From Serpentinicella sp031432315 (lineage in GTDB: Bacteria > Bacillota > Clostridia > Peptostreptococcales > Natronincolaceae): a stretch of 64,000 nt of DNA. The notes under the pieces are model-generated. The model was given only the letters and a program-made list of their open reading frames with translations, made no database searches and was not told the DNA's origin. Shown in pieces: positions 16,579 to 26,459 of the stretch. Within the stretch, counting starts at the first letter, position 1. Each line of letters begins with the position of its first letter. A program made the translations under genes and the position numbers. Location: positions 124,001-188,000 of the forward strand of contig NZ_JAVKGO010000004.1 of the NCBI RefSeq assembly GCF_031432315.1, written 5' to 3'.

Positions 16579-18189
16579 TTAGTATCTTACAAACTGAGCA
16601 GGATTTATAGGCGTTCCGTTTCTTCTAACTTCGAAATGCAAATGTGGTCCAGTACTTCTACCTGTACTTCCAACCGTTGCAATCTGTTGTCCTTTATAAA
16701 CTCGTTCTCCACGTTTTACTTGAAGCGAATTACAATGAGCATAATAGGTCTGATATCCATTTTCATGATCGACTATTACTAGATTTCCATAAGACCCTTG
16801 CCAACCAGAAAATGAAACTCTTCCTGCATCGGCAGCTGTTATTGGGGTTCCTGTTGGAGCACCAATGTCAATTCCAGTATGTCTTCTTCCCCACCTTGTC
16901 CCAAAAGGAGAGGTTAATGTTCCCCTGGTTGGTCTTGCAAAATTCCCTGTAGCAACAGTAGCTGGCCTTGTTTTCGTTCCTTGAGCTATTACTCTCGTTT
17001 TTGGAGTTGCAATTACTTCTTCGTGTAAAATTTCACGATCTACTTGAACACCATTTTCTTTAATAATATATGCTTGGACTTCTCTTTTTCCTTGTGAACC
17101 TTGTTCGGTAATTCTTTGATCACCTTCATAAAGAGAATTGGATTTTACATATTCAGTATCAAAAGGAATTTCTTCTATTTCTTCTATAAATTCTTTTGTT
17201 CTAACTGTAATATAAGGTTTAGGAACAACCAAATTAACTTCTTGTCCAATTTGAAGTCTATCAACATTGATATCTGGGTTTGCATCTTCTATTTCATCAA
17301 CAGATAAACTGTATTTTCTTGCGATTAACCATGAACTTTCCCCTGGTTCAACTTCATGTATCTTTTTTTCATCCGTTCCATTTATTATATAAGCCAGTGC
17401 TTCTTCCTCTGAACGAATCTCAGATATATCTGTTGACACCTCTTGAATAAGTACCTCTTGTCCAAATCCAATTTCAACTAGTTCTTTTTCTTCATTTAGG
17501 TAAGGTTCTTTTAAAGTATCCAATATTTCCTCAGCACTTTCTAATGTTCCTACCGTAACAACTCTTCCACTATTAACAACAATCTCATAGGCTCTTACAT
17601 TTAAATCTAATTGACTTTTTAAATTTCTTACTAAGTCATCAGAATTATTTAATTCACTATCTTTTGCTCTTGTTTCTTCGAAACTAATGTCTTCAGGAAC
17701 AACGAATTCTTGATTATAAGTTTTCCAGACATCCTCTTTAACTTGTTCTAGGGCATTTGAAAAATCCTCTTCTGTTCTAACCATTGCAATAGCCTGGCCG
17801 TTTACATGCACCTCATAAGCTAACATTGACGCGTTTAATGCAACATTAAAAAGAAGTATCAACACAATAAATGTTAAACTTGCACCTCCATAAATAAAAT
17901 GTTTCTTGTTTTTACCATCTTTTATGTAGGTAGCTGTTTTATCTTTTGTTTGCTTGTAAAAATTTATTGTTTTTTTATTTGTATTAATTACTGCTTCTTT
18001 TGTACGTAGTTTAAAATTTGTAATCGTTTCCTTTGCGTTTGCTTTTTTAAATAATATAGATCCTTGCTTTACTAAGTTATTGTAACCGTTCTTTGTTTTT
18101 GTTTTTATTTTAACACTTTTATCTGTAGTATAAGCCTTCGCTAGTTCTTTAACTTTATTAAATATATTCTTTGGTTTATCCAAAATCAT
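16579..18189 (-). CDS. Membrane-anchored M23 peptidoglycan endopeptidase with LysM and G5 domains
   Basis: 536 residues. A Lys/Thr-rich cytoplasmic head (about 1-95) is followed by one membrane segment (about 98-122), an alpha-beta region, a LysM domain (VEPGESSWLIARKY), a G5 domain (starting TVRTKEFIEEIEEIPF) and a C-terminal M23 (LytM) domain. The zinc site is HTGID near residue 435 and HLHFE near 513, both intact, so it should be active and cut peptide cross-bridges. The combination matches Clostridia proteins acting in cell elongation or spore-coat-side wall remodelling; the exact role is not clear. The basic head of nearly 100 residues is unusual for a bitopic wall enzyme. Confidence 0.9.
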   Translation of the reverse strand: MILDKPKNIFNKVKELAKAYTTDKSVKIKTKTKNGYNNLVKQGSILFKKANAKETITNFKLRTKEAVINTNKKTINFYKQTKDKTATYIKDGKNKKHFIYGGASLTFIVLILLFNVALNASMLAYEVHVNGQAIAMVRTEEDFSNALEQVKEDVWKTYNQEFVVPEDISFEETRAKDSELNNSDDLVRNLKSQLDLNVRAYEIVVNSGRVVTVGTLESAEEILDTLKEPYLNEEKELVEIGFGQEVLIQEVSTDISEIRSEEEALAYIINGTDEKKIHEVEPGESSWLIARKYSLSVDEIEDANPDINVDRLQIGQEVNLVVPKPYITVRTKEFIEEIEEIPFDTEYVKSNSLYEGDQRITEQGSQGKREVQAYIIKENGVQVDREILHEEVIATPKTRVIAQGTKTRPATVATGNFARPTRGTLTSPFGTRWGRRHTGIDIGAPTGTPITAADAGRVSFSGWQGSYGNLVIVDHENGYQTYYAHCNSLQVKRGERVYKGQQIATVGSTGRSTGPHLHFEVRRNGTPINPAQFVRY

Positions 18190-18377
18190 GTTCTCCTTTC
18201 ACACATTTTGTTAAATTTTATTGTTCTATGTGTAAAGTTTCTCATCATAAGATTTTTAATTTAAAATTTGTAGTAAGTTTTTCCTGTTTTATTGTATCTT
18301 ATTTTGTCATACAATTTCAACCCCAAACTTAATTTTTTTGTTTTAATTTAACAGTATTTTCCCCGATTTCATTTAAA

Positions 18378-19877
18378 TTATTCTATTGTCGTTTCTAACC
18401 ACTCCTCAAACAGTACTTTCAAGTCTTTATCTGTACTTTGTTGAAACACATTATAGAAATCTTTCGTTGTTACATTTTTAAATTTAAATGTTTCATAGTA
18501 GCTCCTTAGTGCGCTAAAAAAATCAGCATCCCCTATTTCATTTCTTAATGCTTCAATAAACATAGCTCCTCTACTGTATACAACGCTACTGTATTCAAAA
18601 CTATTGTCAAACTCATCTAAGGATCTTAAAATACTATCATTACTATTTTTCGTAATGTCTTGGTAATTTTCAAATTGATTTTTTGTCATCTTTTCATAAA
18701 TCTGTTCCTTTATATGTTCCCCATATTTTTTTTCAAAGTATAAAAGTGTTGTATATTCAGTTAAAGCTTCATCTATCCAAGGTTCTTTTACTTCATTATT
18801 TCCTACTAGGCCGTACCACCATTGATGTGCCACTTCATGAACGATAACATACTCAAGTGGAAAATCTTCATCCCGATCATAGAGGTGTTTTCCAATTATT
18901 ACAAGATTGGGGTACTCCATACCTCCAATAAAAAAATCACTTGCTGCAATAGATAGCTGTTCGTATGGATATATTCCAATCATTTGATTAAATATTGTTA
19001 TAGCGTCAACTCCATACTGAAGGGCCTGTTCTGCTTTTATCCCCTCAATTGTATAGGATTTAACAGTAGTACGCTCACTTGCTTTTGCACTTCTTACATC
19101 GAATCTTTCGCTGGCAACCATTGCAAAGTTTCTTACTTGCTCGGCTTCAATATCATATACTATGTTACCTTTTCTTTCTTGTTGATTCATTACATTCCCA
19201 GTTGTAGCTAATGTGTATGTTTTAGGCAAGGAAACCTTAACCCTGTAATTTGAAATATCACTGTAAAAGGGGTCCCCAATAGGATAATAAGGATCTAGAT
19301 TCCATCCATTATGATCATACACAGAAAGAATTGGAAAGAAGTTTGCCATATTTACTGTATTTTTTCCATAACCCATTCTACCCATACTAAAAGGTAACCT
19401 TACCTTATACTTTATGGATAAGGTTACTTGTTTATTTGGCTTTATGGGTTCCTTTAAGGTAACTCTTAAAAGGGCATCATCGTCACCCATTACTTTATAG
19501 GTAGCTCTACTATTATTTTTCTCAACTGAGTTTATTTGTATGTATCCAGGATCAAATCCCCTGGGATATGCCCTATCCATATCTGTCTTTTCAAAAGGTG
19601 CAGTACTTTCGCATTTGAAAATATTGGGATAAAGATGAAAATAGATGTTTTCTAACTCTCTACCTGTATTATTTGTAAATAGCACTTGCTGACTTCCTTT
19701 TAGTGACATTTTGTCTTCAATAAAAGTGATATCCATGTTGTAAATTGTTCCTTGTGTATCAAAATTAGTACTAAAAACCGGTTGTTCTACCGGAACCCCA
19801 ATCATATACTGTACAACTATACTTACCATCATCACTGTAAGCACAACAGCAAATAGCTTTAATTTTCTTAAAAGCAA
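18378..19877 (-). CDS. M1 family zinc aminopeptidase-like protein
   Basis: 499 residues with an N-terminal hydrophobic segment (about 8-28), then the gluzincin core: GGMEYPNLV (318-326), the substrate-binding exopeptidase-type motif, and HEVAHQWW (H347, E348, H351) with Glu370 in WIDEALTEY as the third zinc ligand. All catalytic residues are present. It is probably exported or membrane-tethered and trims N-terminal residues from peptides. It is shorter than classic M1 aminopeptidases because the large C-terminal helical domain is missing. The start is a TTG at 19877, preceded by GAGGTGA. The 267 bases up to the dnaD gene contain no other gene I support. Confidence 0.9.
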   Translation of the reverse strand: MLLRKLKLFAVVLTVMMVSIVVQYMIGVPVEQPVFSTNFDTQGTIYNMDITFIEDKMSLKGSQQVLFTNNTGRELENIYFHLYPNIFKCESTAPFEKTDMDRAYPRGFDPGYIQINSVEKNNSRATYKVMGDDDALLRVTLKEPIKPNKQVTLSIKYKVRLPFSMGRMGYGKNTVNMANFFPILSVYDHNGWNLDPYYPIGDPFYSDISNYRVKVSLPKTYTLATTGNVMNQQERKGNIVYDIEAEQVRNFAMVASERFDVRSAKASERTTVKSYTIEGIKAEQALQYGVDAITIFNQMIGIYPYEQLSIAASDFFIGGMEYPNLVIIGKHLYDRDEDFPLEYVIVHEVAHQWWYGLVGNNEVKEPWIDEALTEYTTLLYFEKKYGEHIKEQIYEKMTKNQFENYQDITKNSNDSILRSLDEFDNSFEYSSVVYSRGAMFIEALRNEIGDADFFSALRSYYETFKFKNVTTKDFYNVFQQSTDKDLKVLFEEWLETTIE

Positions 19878-20144
19878 TTAGATCACCTCACAAGTATTTG
19901 ATATTAATAAAATGTAAAATAAATTAAATGGTCAAGAGATTACAAAATACTGGTTCTAAATTAAATATAGTACCTTTTAAAATTGTAATTTACTCAACTG
20001 AAATAGATCTGACTAGATATCACCGCAATTTTTCCTTAATATGCATTCAAACAAAGCTAAATTTTCTTTTACTATATTTATGTTATAATAGGATTAAGTA
20101 TGTAGAAATACATTATTAACATCTTATAATTTGGAGTGACCTAA

Positions 20145-21230
20145 ATGATTTTTTTTAAAAGTCCTACAAAAATAGACTTAGGCGATACACCTATTGAAAA
20201 TATTTTTATTGATGTATACATGCCCATGGCCAACGGTACCTATGTAAAGGTCTATTTGCTTGGATACAAATATGCATGTGATAGAGACACTAGTAATAAA
20301 ATTGATCACAAAAGTTTAGCTAAAAATCTAAACATTCCTTTATCAGATGTTTATGCTGCTTGGGATTTTTGGGAAAGTAAAAAGATAATAAAAAAAGTAC
20401 CTTTATCTGAAGAGGATCAGGATAGTGAATATAATTATTCTATTGAGTTTTTAAATCTAAAACAGCTCTATATTGATAATAATTTTAGACCTAATCACGC
20501 TCCGAAAGAAGAAAAAGAGAATATTGATTACAGTTGCTCTACTAAAGATATTATTGAAGCAAATCATATTCCTCAAATAAGAGAGATGTTTAATGAAATA
20601 AATAAAATTATAATGCGCTCTTTAGTACCTAATGAAAAAATGCAGATACTTGAGTGGTTACAAAAATATAATATTGACCCGCCTCTTATTATAAAAGCTT
20701 TTAGCTACTGTTGGCATAAGAAAAAGAAGAGAAGTGTACAATATGCTGGTGGCATTTTAAGAAACTGGTATGATAAAGGTCTCACTAGCGTAGATGAACT
20801 TCAGGAATATTTATTGAAACAAGGTGAGCGATATGGTCTGTATGATCGTGTATTTAAAGCTATGGGCTTTTCTAATAGACCAGGTGGTCCATCTGAGGCA
20901 GAGAAAGCCAAAATGGATGCATGGGTAGATGAATTTAAATTCTCTCATGATATGATTCTTAAAGCCTGTGAAAACTGTAGTAAAACATCTAATCCTAATA
21001 TTAACTATATCCATAGTATACTAGAACGATGGTATAAAAATAATATTACTAGCTTAGAAGATGTAGAAAAAGAAAGCAATCTAGCAGCAATTAAAAAGCC
21101 AACTAATCCTCAACCTAAATCGACTGTTCCCCAAGCAAAAACCAAGTTTCATCTTGCAAATAGTCGAGGCGATAAGTATTCAGCAGAAGAGCTTGAAAAA
21201 CTTGTTCTAAACAATCAGAAAAAAAAGTAA
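20145..21230 (+). CDS. DnaD-domain replication initiation protein
   Basis: 361 residues with an N-terminal winged-helix-like region and two DnaD-type repeats: about 140-215 (MRSLVPNEKMQILEWLQKYN ... AGGILRNWYDKG) and about 225-300 (ending YIHSILERWYKNNI), each closing with the I-L-x-x-W-Y motif. DnaD/DnaB-type proteins help load the replicative helicase in Firmicutes. The gene is followed after 21 bases by the dnaI-like loader, so the two are an operon. TTGGAGTGA supports the ATG at 20145. Whether it corresponds to Bacillus DnaB or DnaD cannot be decided by eye. Confidence 0.9.
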   Translation: MIFFKSPTKIDLGDTPIENIFIDVYMPMANGTYVKVYLLGYKYACDRDTSNKIDHKSLAKNLNIPLSDVYAAWDFWESKKIIKKVPLSEEDQDSEYNYSIEFLNLKQLYIDNNFRPNHAPKEEKENIDYSCSTKDIIEANHIPQIREMFNEINKIIMRSLVPNEKMQILEWLQKYNIDPPLIIKAFSYCWHKKKKRSVQYAGGILRNWYDKGLTSVDELQEYLLKQGERYGLYDRVFKAMGFSNRPGGPSEAEKAKMDAWVDEFKFSHDMILKACENCSKTSNPNINYIHSILERWYKNNITSLEDVEKESNLAAIKKPTNPQPKSTVPQAKTKFHLANSRGDKYSAEELEKLVLNNQKKK

Positions 21231-21251
21231 TAACTTTAGGTGGTGTATACA

Positions 21252-22232
21252 ATGTTTCAAGATTATATAAGAGACATATTAAACGGATATGATAAGAAAA
21301 GACGAATTTATGCGCAAAAGAGAGAAGACCGTATACGAGAAGTTTATAACAAAATACCTAGAGTTGAAGCAATTGATAAAGAAATTAAGTCAACTGGTAT
21401 TTCTTTATCGAGAGCACTACTCCACAGTGACGGAGATCATGAAGCGATAATTAATGACCTTAAAACTAGAGTAGAAAAATTAAAACAAGAGAAGGCCGTT
21501 TTACTAACAGAGAATAACATTCCTTATAGTTATTTAAATGAAGAGTATGATTGTTCTAAATGCCTAGACAAAGGTTATCTAAATACTGGTGAGAAATGCC
21601 ATTGCTTTAAACAACAGTTAATTAATTATGCTTATTCCATGTCTAATTTATCTCAGGTCTTAGAAAAGGAAAACTTTCAAACATTCAATATCAACTTATT
21701 TTCAACTGAAGTTTATGAGCAAGAAGAAAAAAACCCACGGGAAAATATGATGGAAATTTTAAATGTCTGCGAAGGGTTTGTTTTTAACTTTGATAACAAC
21801 AATGATGAAAATCTGCTCTTTTATGGATCTACTGGACTAGGTAAAACATTTTTAACAAACTGTATTGCAAAGGCACTGTTAAACAAGGAGAAAATAGTAA
21901 TTTATCAAACTGCTTTTAAATTAATTGAAATACTTCAAACAATACGATTTGGCGATAAAGATGCAAATAAAGAGCAATACGACTTGCTTTTCAAAGCGGA
22001 TCTGTTAGTGATAGATGATTTAGGAACTGAATTGACCAATTCATTTACGAACAGTGAACTTTTTAATATTATTAACAGTAGACTATTATCTAATAAAAAA
22101 ACCATTATCTCTACTAATTTAAGTCCAAAAGAAATGATTGAACGGTATGACGATCGAATTTTTTCGCGGCTTTTTTCAAAGTTTACCATTCTTCACTTTT
22201 TTGGCCACGATCTTCGTTGGGAAACAAATTAA
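21252..22232 (+). CDS. dnaI: DnaC/DnaI-type helicase loader ATPase
   Basis: 326 residues of the DnaC/IstB AAA+ group. Cysteines in CSKCLDKGYL...CHC (about 100-120) resemble the zinc site of DnaI, Walker A is GSTGLGKTFL near residue 190, Walker B LLVIDDLGTE near 255, and RLFSKF near the end holds the arginine finger region. It should load DnaB (gene at 22650-23984, converging) on origin DNA. A GTG at 21240 is in frame, but AGGTGG, the ribosome site, overlaps it, so ATG at 21252 is preferred. Confidence 0.9.
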   Translation: MFQDYIRDILNGYDKKRRIYAQKREDRIREVYNKIPRVEAIDKEIKSTGISLSRALLHSDGDHEAIINDLKTRVEKLKQEKAVLLTENNIPYSYLNEEYDCSKCLDKGYLNTGEKCHCFKQQLINYAYSMSNLSQVLEKENFQTFNINLFSTEVYEQEEKNPRENMMEILNVCEGFVFNFDNNNDENLLFYGSTGLGKTFLTNCIAKALLNKEKIVIYQTAFKLIEILQTIRFGDKDANKEQYDLLFKADLLVIDDLGTELTNSFTNSELFNIINSRLLSNKKTIISTNLSPKEMIERYDDRIFSRLFSKFTILHFFGHDLRWETN

Positions 22233-22236
22233 AAAT

Positions 22237-22268
22237 AAAAGAATCTAGGCCTGGGCCTAGATTCTTTT
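22237..22268. terminator. Two-way terminator between dnaI and the DUF1858 gene
   Basis: Near-perfect inverted repeat AAAAGAATCTAGGCC-TG-GGCCTAGATTCTTTT with A/T runs on both sides, lying exactly between two converging genes. Confidence 0.9.
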
Positions 22269-22477
22269 TATTGTTCTTTTTCTTCAAAGAATTTATTTAA
22301 ATCATCAATTAATTTTGTTACATCCAATCCATGTACTCTACCTGCATCTCCGATACTTTCCATAGTAGCACCTGGACAACCTAAACAGTGTAACCCATAT
22401 TTCATAAAGATTGCCGCAACTTCGCGATCCATTTTTAAAACATCCATAATTGTCATATCTTCTGTAATCTTAGCCAT
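22268..22477 (-). CDS. DUF1858 domain protein
   Basis: 69 residues. The CLGCPGA motif in the middle, with MTIMDVLKMDREVAAIFMKYG before it, is typical of DUF1858 proteins, a small redox-type domain found alone or fused to hybrid-cluster and related proteins in anaerobes. The two cysteines could form a disulfide or bind metal; the function is not known to me. GTTAGGAGGATT precedes the ATG. Confidence 0.9.
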   Translation of the reverse strand: MAKITEDMTIMDVLKMDREVAAIFMKYGLHCLGCPGATMESIGDAGRVHGLDVTKLIDDLNKFFEEKEQ

Positions 22478-22602
22478 TAATTAATCCTCCTAACACTTCT
22501 AATTAATAATAATGTTACCACTTTATAGCTATATATTCAACTGTTATTGATTTTGTCATTATCACTGTGGAAAACTGGTTATAAATTTTAACATTACTCA
22601 CA

Positions 22603-22611
22603 TTATCCACA
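22603..22611. promoter_or_regulatory. Perfect DnaA box between dnaB and the DUF1858 gene
   Basis: TTATCCACA, the consensus DnaA box, in the 172-base gap downstream of dnaB and upstream of the DUF1858 gene, far from oriC. A partial box-like TGTGGAAAA lies at 22566. It could regulate the DUF1858 gene or titrate DnaA. Chance occurrence in AT-rich DNA is possible. Confidence 0.4.
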
Positions 22612-22649
22612 GATATATGCACAGGTGTTCTTTGTATATGTGCATAAGT

Positions 22650-23984
22650 TTACCTTTCTTTTTCGTAGTCCATAAATTTCTGGAAATTTCCTAACCAAAC
22701 AAGCTCTACTGTACCAGTTTCGCCATGACGATGCTTGGATACAAGTACTTCTGCTATATTTTTTTTATCACTTTCAGGGTTATAGTATTCATCTCTATAT
22801 AAAAACAACACCATATCTGCATCCTGCTCAATAGCACCCGACTCTCTTAAATCAGATAAAATTGGACGATGATCTGATCTAGCATCTGGAGCCCTTGATA
22901 ACTGAGATAGGGCTACAATTGGACAATCCAATTCCTTAGCCATAATTTTTAAATTACGAGATATACTAGAAATCTCTTGTTGCCTATTTTCTGTTCTTCT
23001 TTCTCCTTGCATTAATTGTAAATAATCAATTAATACAAAGTCTAATCCTTTTTCCATTTTTAATCGCCTACATTTTGAACGCATTTCTGTTACTGATATT
23101 CCAGCAGAATCATCAAAATAAATATTTGATTTAGATAACATAGAAATGGATTTAGCAAGTTTTGTCCATTCATCTTCATTTAAGTTTCCGTTTTGTAGCT
23201 TATTTAAGTCAATCATAGATTCAGCAGCTAATACCCTTAAAACTAACTGTTCTTTTGACATCTCTAAACTAAATATGGCAACAGATGCGCCTGCCTTTAG
23301 TGCCGCATTATGTGCAAGGTTTAGTGCAAAGGCTGATTTACCCATTGCTGGTCGAGCCGCGACTAATATCAGGTCAGAATTATGAAGACCACCTAGTTTT
23401 CTGTCTAAATCAAGAAATCCTGTTGTTAATCCTGTAATGCCTTTTTTATTTTCATAAAGTTCTTCTATACGATCAAAAGTTGTAGAAAGTAGATCCTTTA
23501 TAATTGTAAAGCCTTCCTGCTGTCTATTTTGAGAAATATCATAAATATTTTTTTGGGCAGTTTCTATTACATCTGTAATTTCTAAATCTGCACCATACCC
23601 TAAGTGTATAATTTCCTCTGATGCTTTAATTAGACGTCTTAAAGTAGCTTTTTCCTCAACAATTTCAGCATAATATTTTACATTAGCAGTAATAGGAACA
23701 CTTGAGGATAAATTGCTTAAATAACCAATTCCTCCAATGGCATCTAATGTATCTCGCTTTTTTAATTCATCAGTTAATGTAACTAAATCTACAGGTTCAT
23801 TTTTATTAAATAGATTTCCAATACATTCATAAATTTCTTGATGGGCTTCTTTGTAAAAATCCTCTATTTTTAATACCTCTAAAACTACAAGTATTGCATC
23901 TCTATCTAATAGCATCGCCCCTAGAACCGATTGTTCTGCTTCTACGCTATGGGGTGGAACTTTTAAAAAAATATTCTCGCTCAT
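22650..23984 (-). CDS. dnaB: Replicative DNA helicase DnaB
   Basis: 444 residues, full length for the hexameric 5'-3' helicase (named DnaC in Bacillus). The N-terminal domain (PPHSVEAEQSVLGAMLLD) is followed by a RecA-like motor with Walker A ARPAMGKSAFAL near residue 212, FVLIDYLQLM and VALSQLSR. It lies in the order yybS-gdpP-rplI-dnaB known from Bacillus. No intein is present. Confidence 0.97.
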   Translation of the reverse strand: MSENIFLKVPPHSVEAEQSVLGAMLLDRDAILVVLEVLKIEDFYKEAHQEIYECIGNLFNKNEPVDLVTLTDELKKRDTLDAIGGIGYLSNLSSSVPITANVKYYAEIVEEKATLRRLIKASEEIIHLGYGADLEITDVIETAQKNIYDISQNRQQEGFTIIKDLLSTTFDRIEELYENKKGITGLTTGFLDLDRKLGGLHNSDLILVAARPAMGKSAFALNLAHNAALKAGASVAIFSLEMSKEQLVLRVLAAESMIDLNKLQNGNLNEDEWTKLAKSISMLSKSNIYFDDSAGISVTEMRSKCRRLKMEKGLDFVLIDYLQLMQGERRTENRQQEISSISRNLKIMAKELDCPIVALSQLSRAPDARSDHRPILSDLRESGAIEQDADMVLFLYRDEYYNPESDKKNIAEVLVSKHRHGETGTVELVWLGNFQKFMDYEKER

Positions 23985-24008
23985 ATATTTACCATCCTTG
24001 TGTTTTAA

Positions 24009-24455
24009 CTATTGTTCTTTAACATGAACTTTTAAGGTTGCTGTTACCTCCGGATGAAGTTTTACTTCTACATTTGTTACACCCAGTGTTTTAATTGGAT
24101 CAGGTAAATTTATCTTTCTTTTATCGAGTTTAACGCCTGATATTTTTTTTGCTTTATCACTAATATCTTTTGAAGTTACGGACCCGAATAATCGTCCACC
24201 TTCACCTGCTTTTGTTTTTATTTCTACTTCTATTTCCTCTAATTTTTTCCCTAAGGCTTTAGCTTCTTCTAATATCGCTTTTTCCTTTTCATTTTGTGCT
24301 TTTTTATCTTGTTCAAGCTTCTTTAAGTTCTGAGGTGTTGCCTCAACGGCTAATTTCCTTGGAAATAAAAAGTTTCTAGCATAACCATCACTTGTATTTA
24401 CTACCTCTCCTTTTTTACCTAAATCTTTTACATCTTTATTTAAAATAATTTTCAT
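24009..24455 (-). CDS. rplI: 50S ribosomal protein L9
   Basis: 148 residues. MKIILNKDVKDLGKKGEVVN and GYARNFLFPRKLA are the N-terminal RNA-binding domain; a long charged helix links it to the C-terminal domain (GRLFGSVTSKDI). L9 binds 23S rRNA at the base of the L1 stalk. Its ATG overlaps the gdpP stop by four bases, indicating coupled translation. Confidence 0.97.
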   Translation of the reverse strand: MKIILNKDVKDLGKKGEVVNTSDGYARNFLFPRKLAVEATPQNLKKLEQDKKAQNEKEKAILEEAKALGKKLEEIEVEIKTKAGEGGRLFGSVTSKDISDKAKKISGVKLDKRKINLPDPIKTLGVTNVEVKLHPEVTATLKVHVKEQ

Positions 24456-26446
24456 ATTTCTTCCCCCTCTTCAAAATACGCTTCTATTACTTCTTGTAAC
24501 TTTAATCTTGCATCGGTTAAGCTTATATCCTTAATTTGAGCTCCAGCGACAGTCATATGCCCTCCGCCGCCTAGCTTTTCTAATATTACTTGAACATTAA
24601 TTTCTCCCATGGATCGTCCACTTAAAACAATATTCTCACCTTTTACTCCTAGTACAAAAGATGCATCTACGCCTCGAATCCCAATTAATTCATCCGCTGC
24701 CTGGGCAGAAATTAGTTGGGCATGATCTATATCATTTTTAAAAGTAGATATAGCAATAGTGTCTCTAATAATTTCAGCGTTTTTAACAACCTCTGCTCTC
24801 AATTTGACAGTTTCTAGATCATCTTTGAATAACTGTTTTACGGAAGTAGTATCTGCACCTGCTCTTCTTAGCATAGATGCAGCCTCAAAGGTTCTTACAC
24901 CTGTCTTAAAAGTAAAATTCTTCGTATCAACGGCAATTCCAGCCATTAATCCTTCTGCTTCAACAGGGTTTATGTTTATTTTTTCATCCATATAGTATAG
25001 TAGCTCTGTTACTAACTCACTTGTTGATGAAGCATAGGTTTCATGATAATTCAACACAGTATTTTCAATATATTCCGTACCTCTTCTGTGGTGATCTATG
25101 ATTACAACTTTATTGGTTTTTTCTAGTAATCCTGGAGCCTCTGTAAAACTAGGTCGGTGAGTATCAACAACCACTAATAATGACGCAGGTCCTATCTTTT
25201 GCATGGCTTCTTCTTCTTTAATAATATTTTGTAAATATGCTTCTTCGTTTTTTATTCGATCAAATAGACAATCTATTGTAGGATTTGAGTTGTTTAATAC
25301 AATAAAAGCTTCTCTTTCCCTGTTCCTTGCAGCACGATAAATACCTAAGGATGCTCCTAGTGCATCTAAATCCGGGTATTTATGCCCCATAATAAAAACA
25401 TTTTCAGATTGTTCTATTAATTGCTTTAATGCATGGGATATTACTCTCGCTCTAACCTTAGTACTTTTTTCTACAGCCTTTGTTTTGCCACCATAGAAAC
25501 TAATTTTTTCTTTTCTTTTTACTGCGGCCTGGTCTCCACCTCTACCTAGTGCTAAGTCTCTAGCAGTATTGGATAGCTCAAAAGTTTGTAATAAATTTTC
25601 TCCTTGAGCACCTATACCAATGCTTAAAGTGATTGGTATCTTGTTCCCCATATTAATATCTCTAATTTCATCTAGTATATCGATTTTTTTATTTTCTAGC
25701 TTGTCTAATGAAGCGCTTTCAAATATAACTAAAAACTTGTCTTTTGCATGTTTTCTAATAACACCTTCATATTTATTAACCCACAAGTTGATTCGATGAT
25801 CTATTTCTGCAATAACTAAGGGTTGAAATGCTTCTTCTGTGTTTTGCATCACTTCGTCATAGTTATCTATGTGAATAGATGCAACGGCAACTTTCTCTTG
25901 TTCATACTTAGATTTCAGTGCCTCATATTCTGTAGTTTCCACCCAATATAACATAATAATATAACTTGAAGAGTGCTCTTTAGGTAATTTTATAATATTG
26001 TGCAATACTCTAAAACACCTATCATTTATAATAATCGTTTCCGTTTCCTTCTGTCTTATAATTTTTCTAAGATTGAAGTTTTGAACAATTTTCTCTATAT
26101 TTTTTTCTAGTAAATCATTAATTTGTACAACTTCCAGAAATTTTGGGTTATACCAGGTAATTGTCCCATCGATCTCAACAATGGTCAAAGGCATAGGTAA
26201 ATTTAAAATAGCTTGCTTGGTTGCAGAATCAATATCTGAGGAGAGATCTTCTATATATCGGGTCCACTCTTCCCTTCTTATATTTGTTATTTTAAGATTA
26301 TAATATATCAAATAAGCCAGTAAAAAAATGCCTCCTATACTGATCATAGGATTATAGTAGGCTATGATTCCTGTTAATAGCGTTGTAATAATTAAATATA
26401 TCCTTGTATCCGGTATTAACATCTTAAATATCTTTCGATTTTGCAT
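24452..26446 (-). CDS. gdpP: Cyclic-di-AMP phosphodiesterase GdpP (YybT)
   Basis: 664 residues: two membrane segments (about 10-52), a PAS domain, a degenerate GGDEF domain (no GGDEF signature; the site reads GRGGDQAA at its end), then DHH and DHHA1 domains. The catalytic motifs are visible: GHKYPDLDALGAS, VVVDTHR, VIIDHHRRG, and GGGGHMTVAG near the C-terminus. The enzyme cuts c-di-AMP to pApA and so tunes potassium, osmotic and wall-stress control. It sits between yybS and rplI, as in Bacillus. Confidence 0.96.
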   Translation of the reverse strand: MQNRKIFKMLIPDTRIYLIITTLLTGIIAYYNPMISIGGIFLLAYLIYYNLKITNIRREEWTRYIEDLSSDIDSATKQAILNLPMPLTIVEIDGTITWYNPKFLEVVQINDLLEKNIEKIVQNFNLRKIIRQKETETIIINDRCFRVLHNIIKLPKEHSSSYIIMLYWVETTEYEALKSKYEQEKVAVASIHIDNYDEVMQNTEEAFQPLVIAEIDHRINLWVNKYEGVIRKHAKDKFLVIFESASLDKLENKKIDILDEIRDINMGNKIPITLSIGIGAQGENLLQTFELSNTARDLALGRGGDQAAVKRKEKISFYGGKTKAVEKSTKVRARVISHALKQLIEQSENVFIMGHKYPDLDALGASLGIYRAARNREREAFIVLNNSNPTIDCLFDRIKNEEAYLQNIIKEEEAMQKIGPASLLVVVDTHRPSFTEAPGLLEKTNKVVIIDHHRRGTEYIENTVLNYHETYASSTSELVTELLYYMDEKININPVEAEGLMAGIAVDTKNFTFKTGVRTFEAASMLRRAGADTTSVKQLFKDDLETVKLRAEVVKNAEIIRDTIAISTFKNDIDHAQLISAQAADELIGIRGVDASFVLGVKGENIVLSGRSMGEINVQVILEKLGGGGHMTVAGAQIKDISLTDARLKLQEVIEAYFEEGEEI

Positions 26447-26459
26447 AATTTGCCTCCTG

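Noticed and set aside
19928..20119. 63-residue plus-strand ORF upstream of dnaD
   Set aside because: No ribosome site, no family resemblance; it lies in the AT-rich promoter region between divergent genes.
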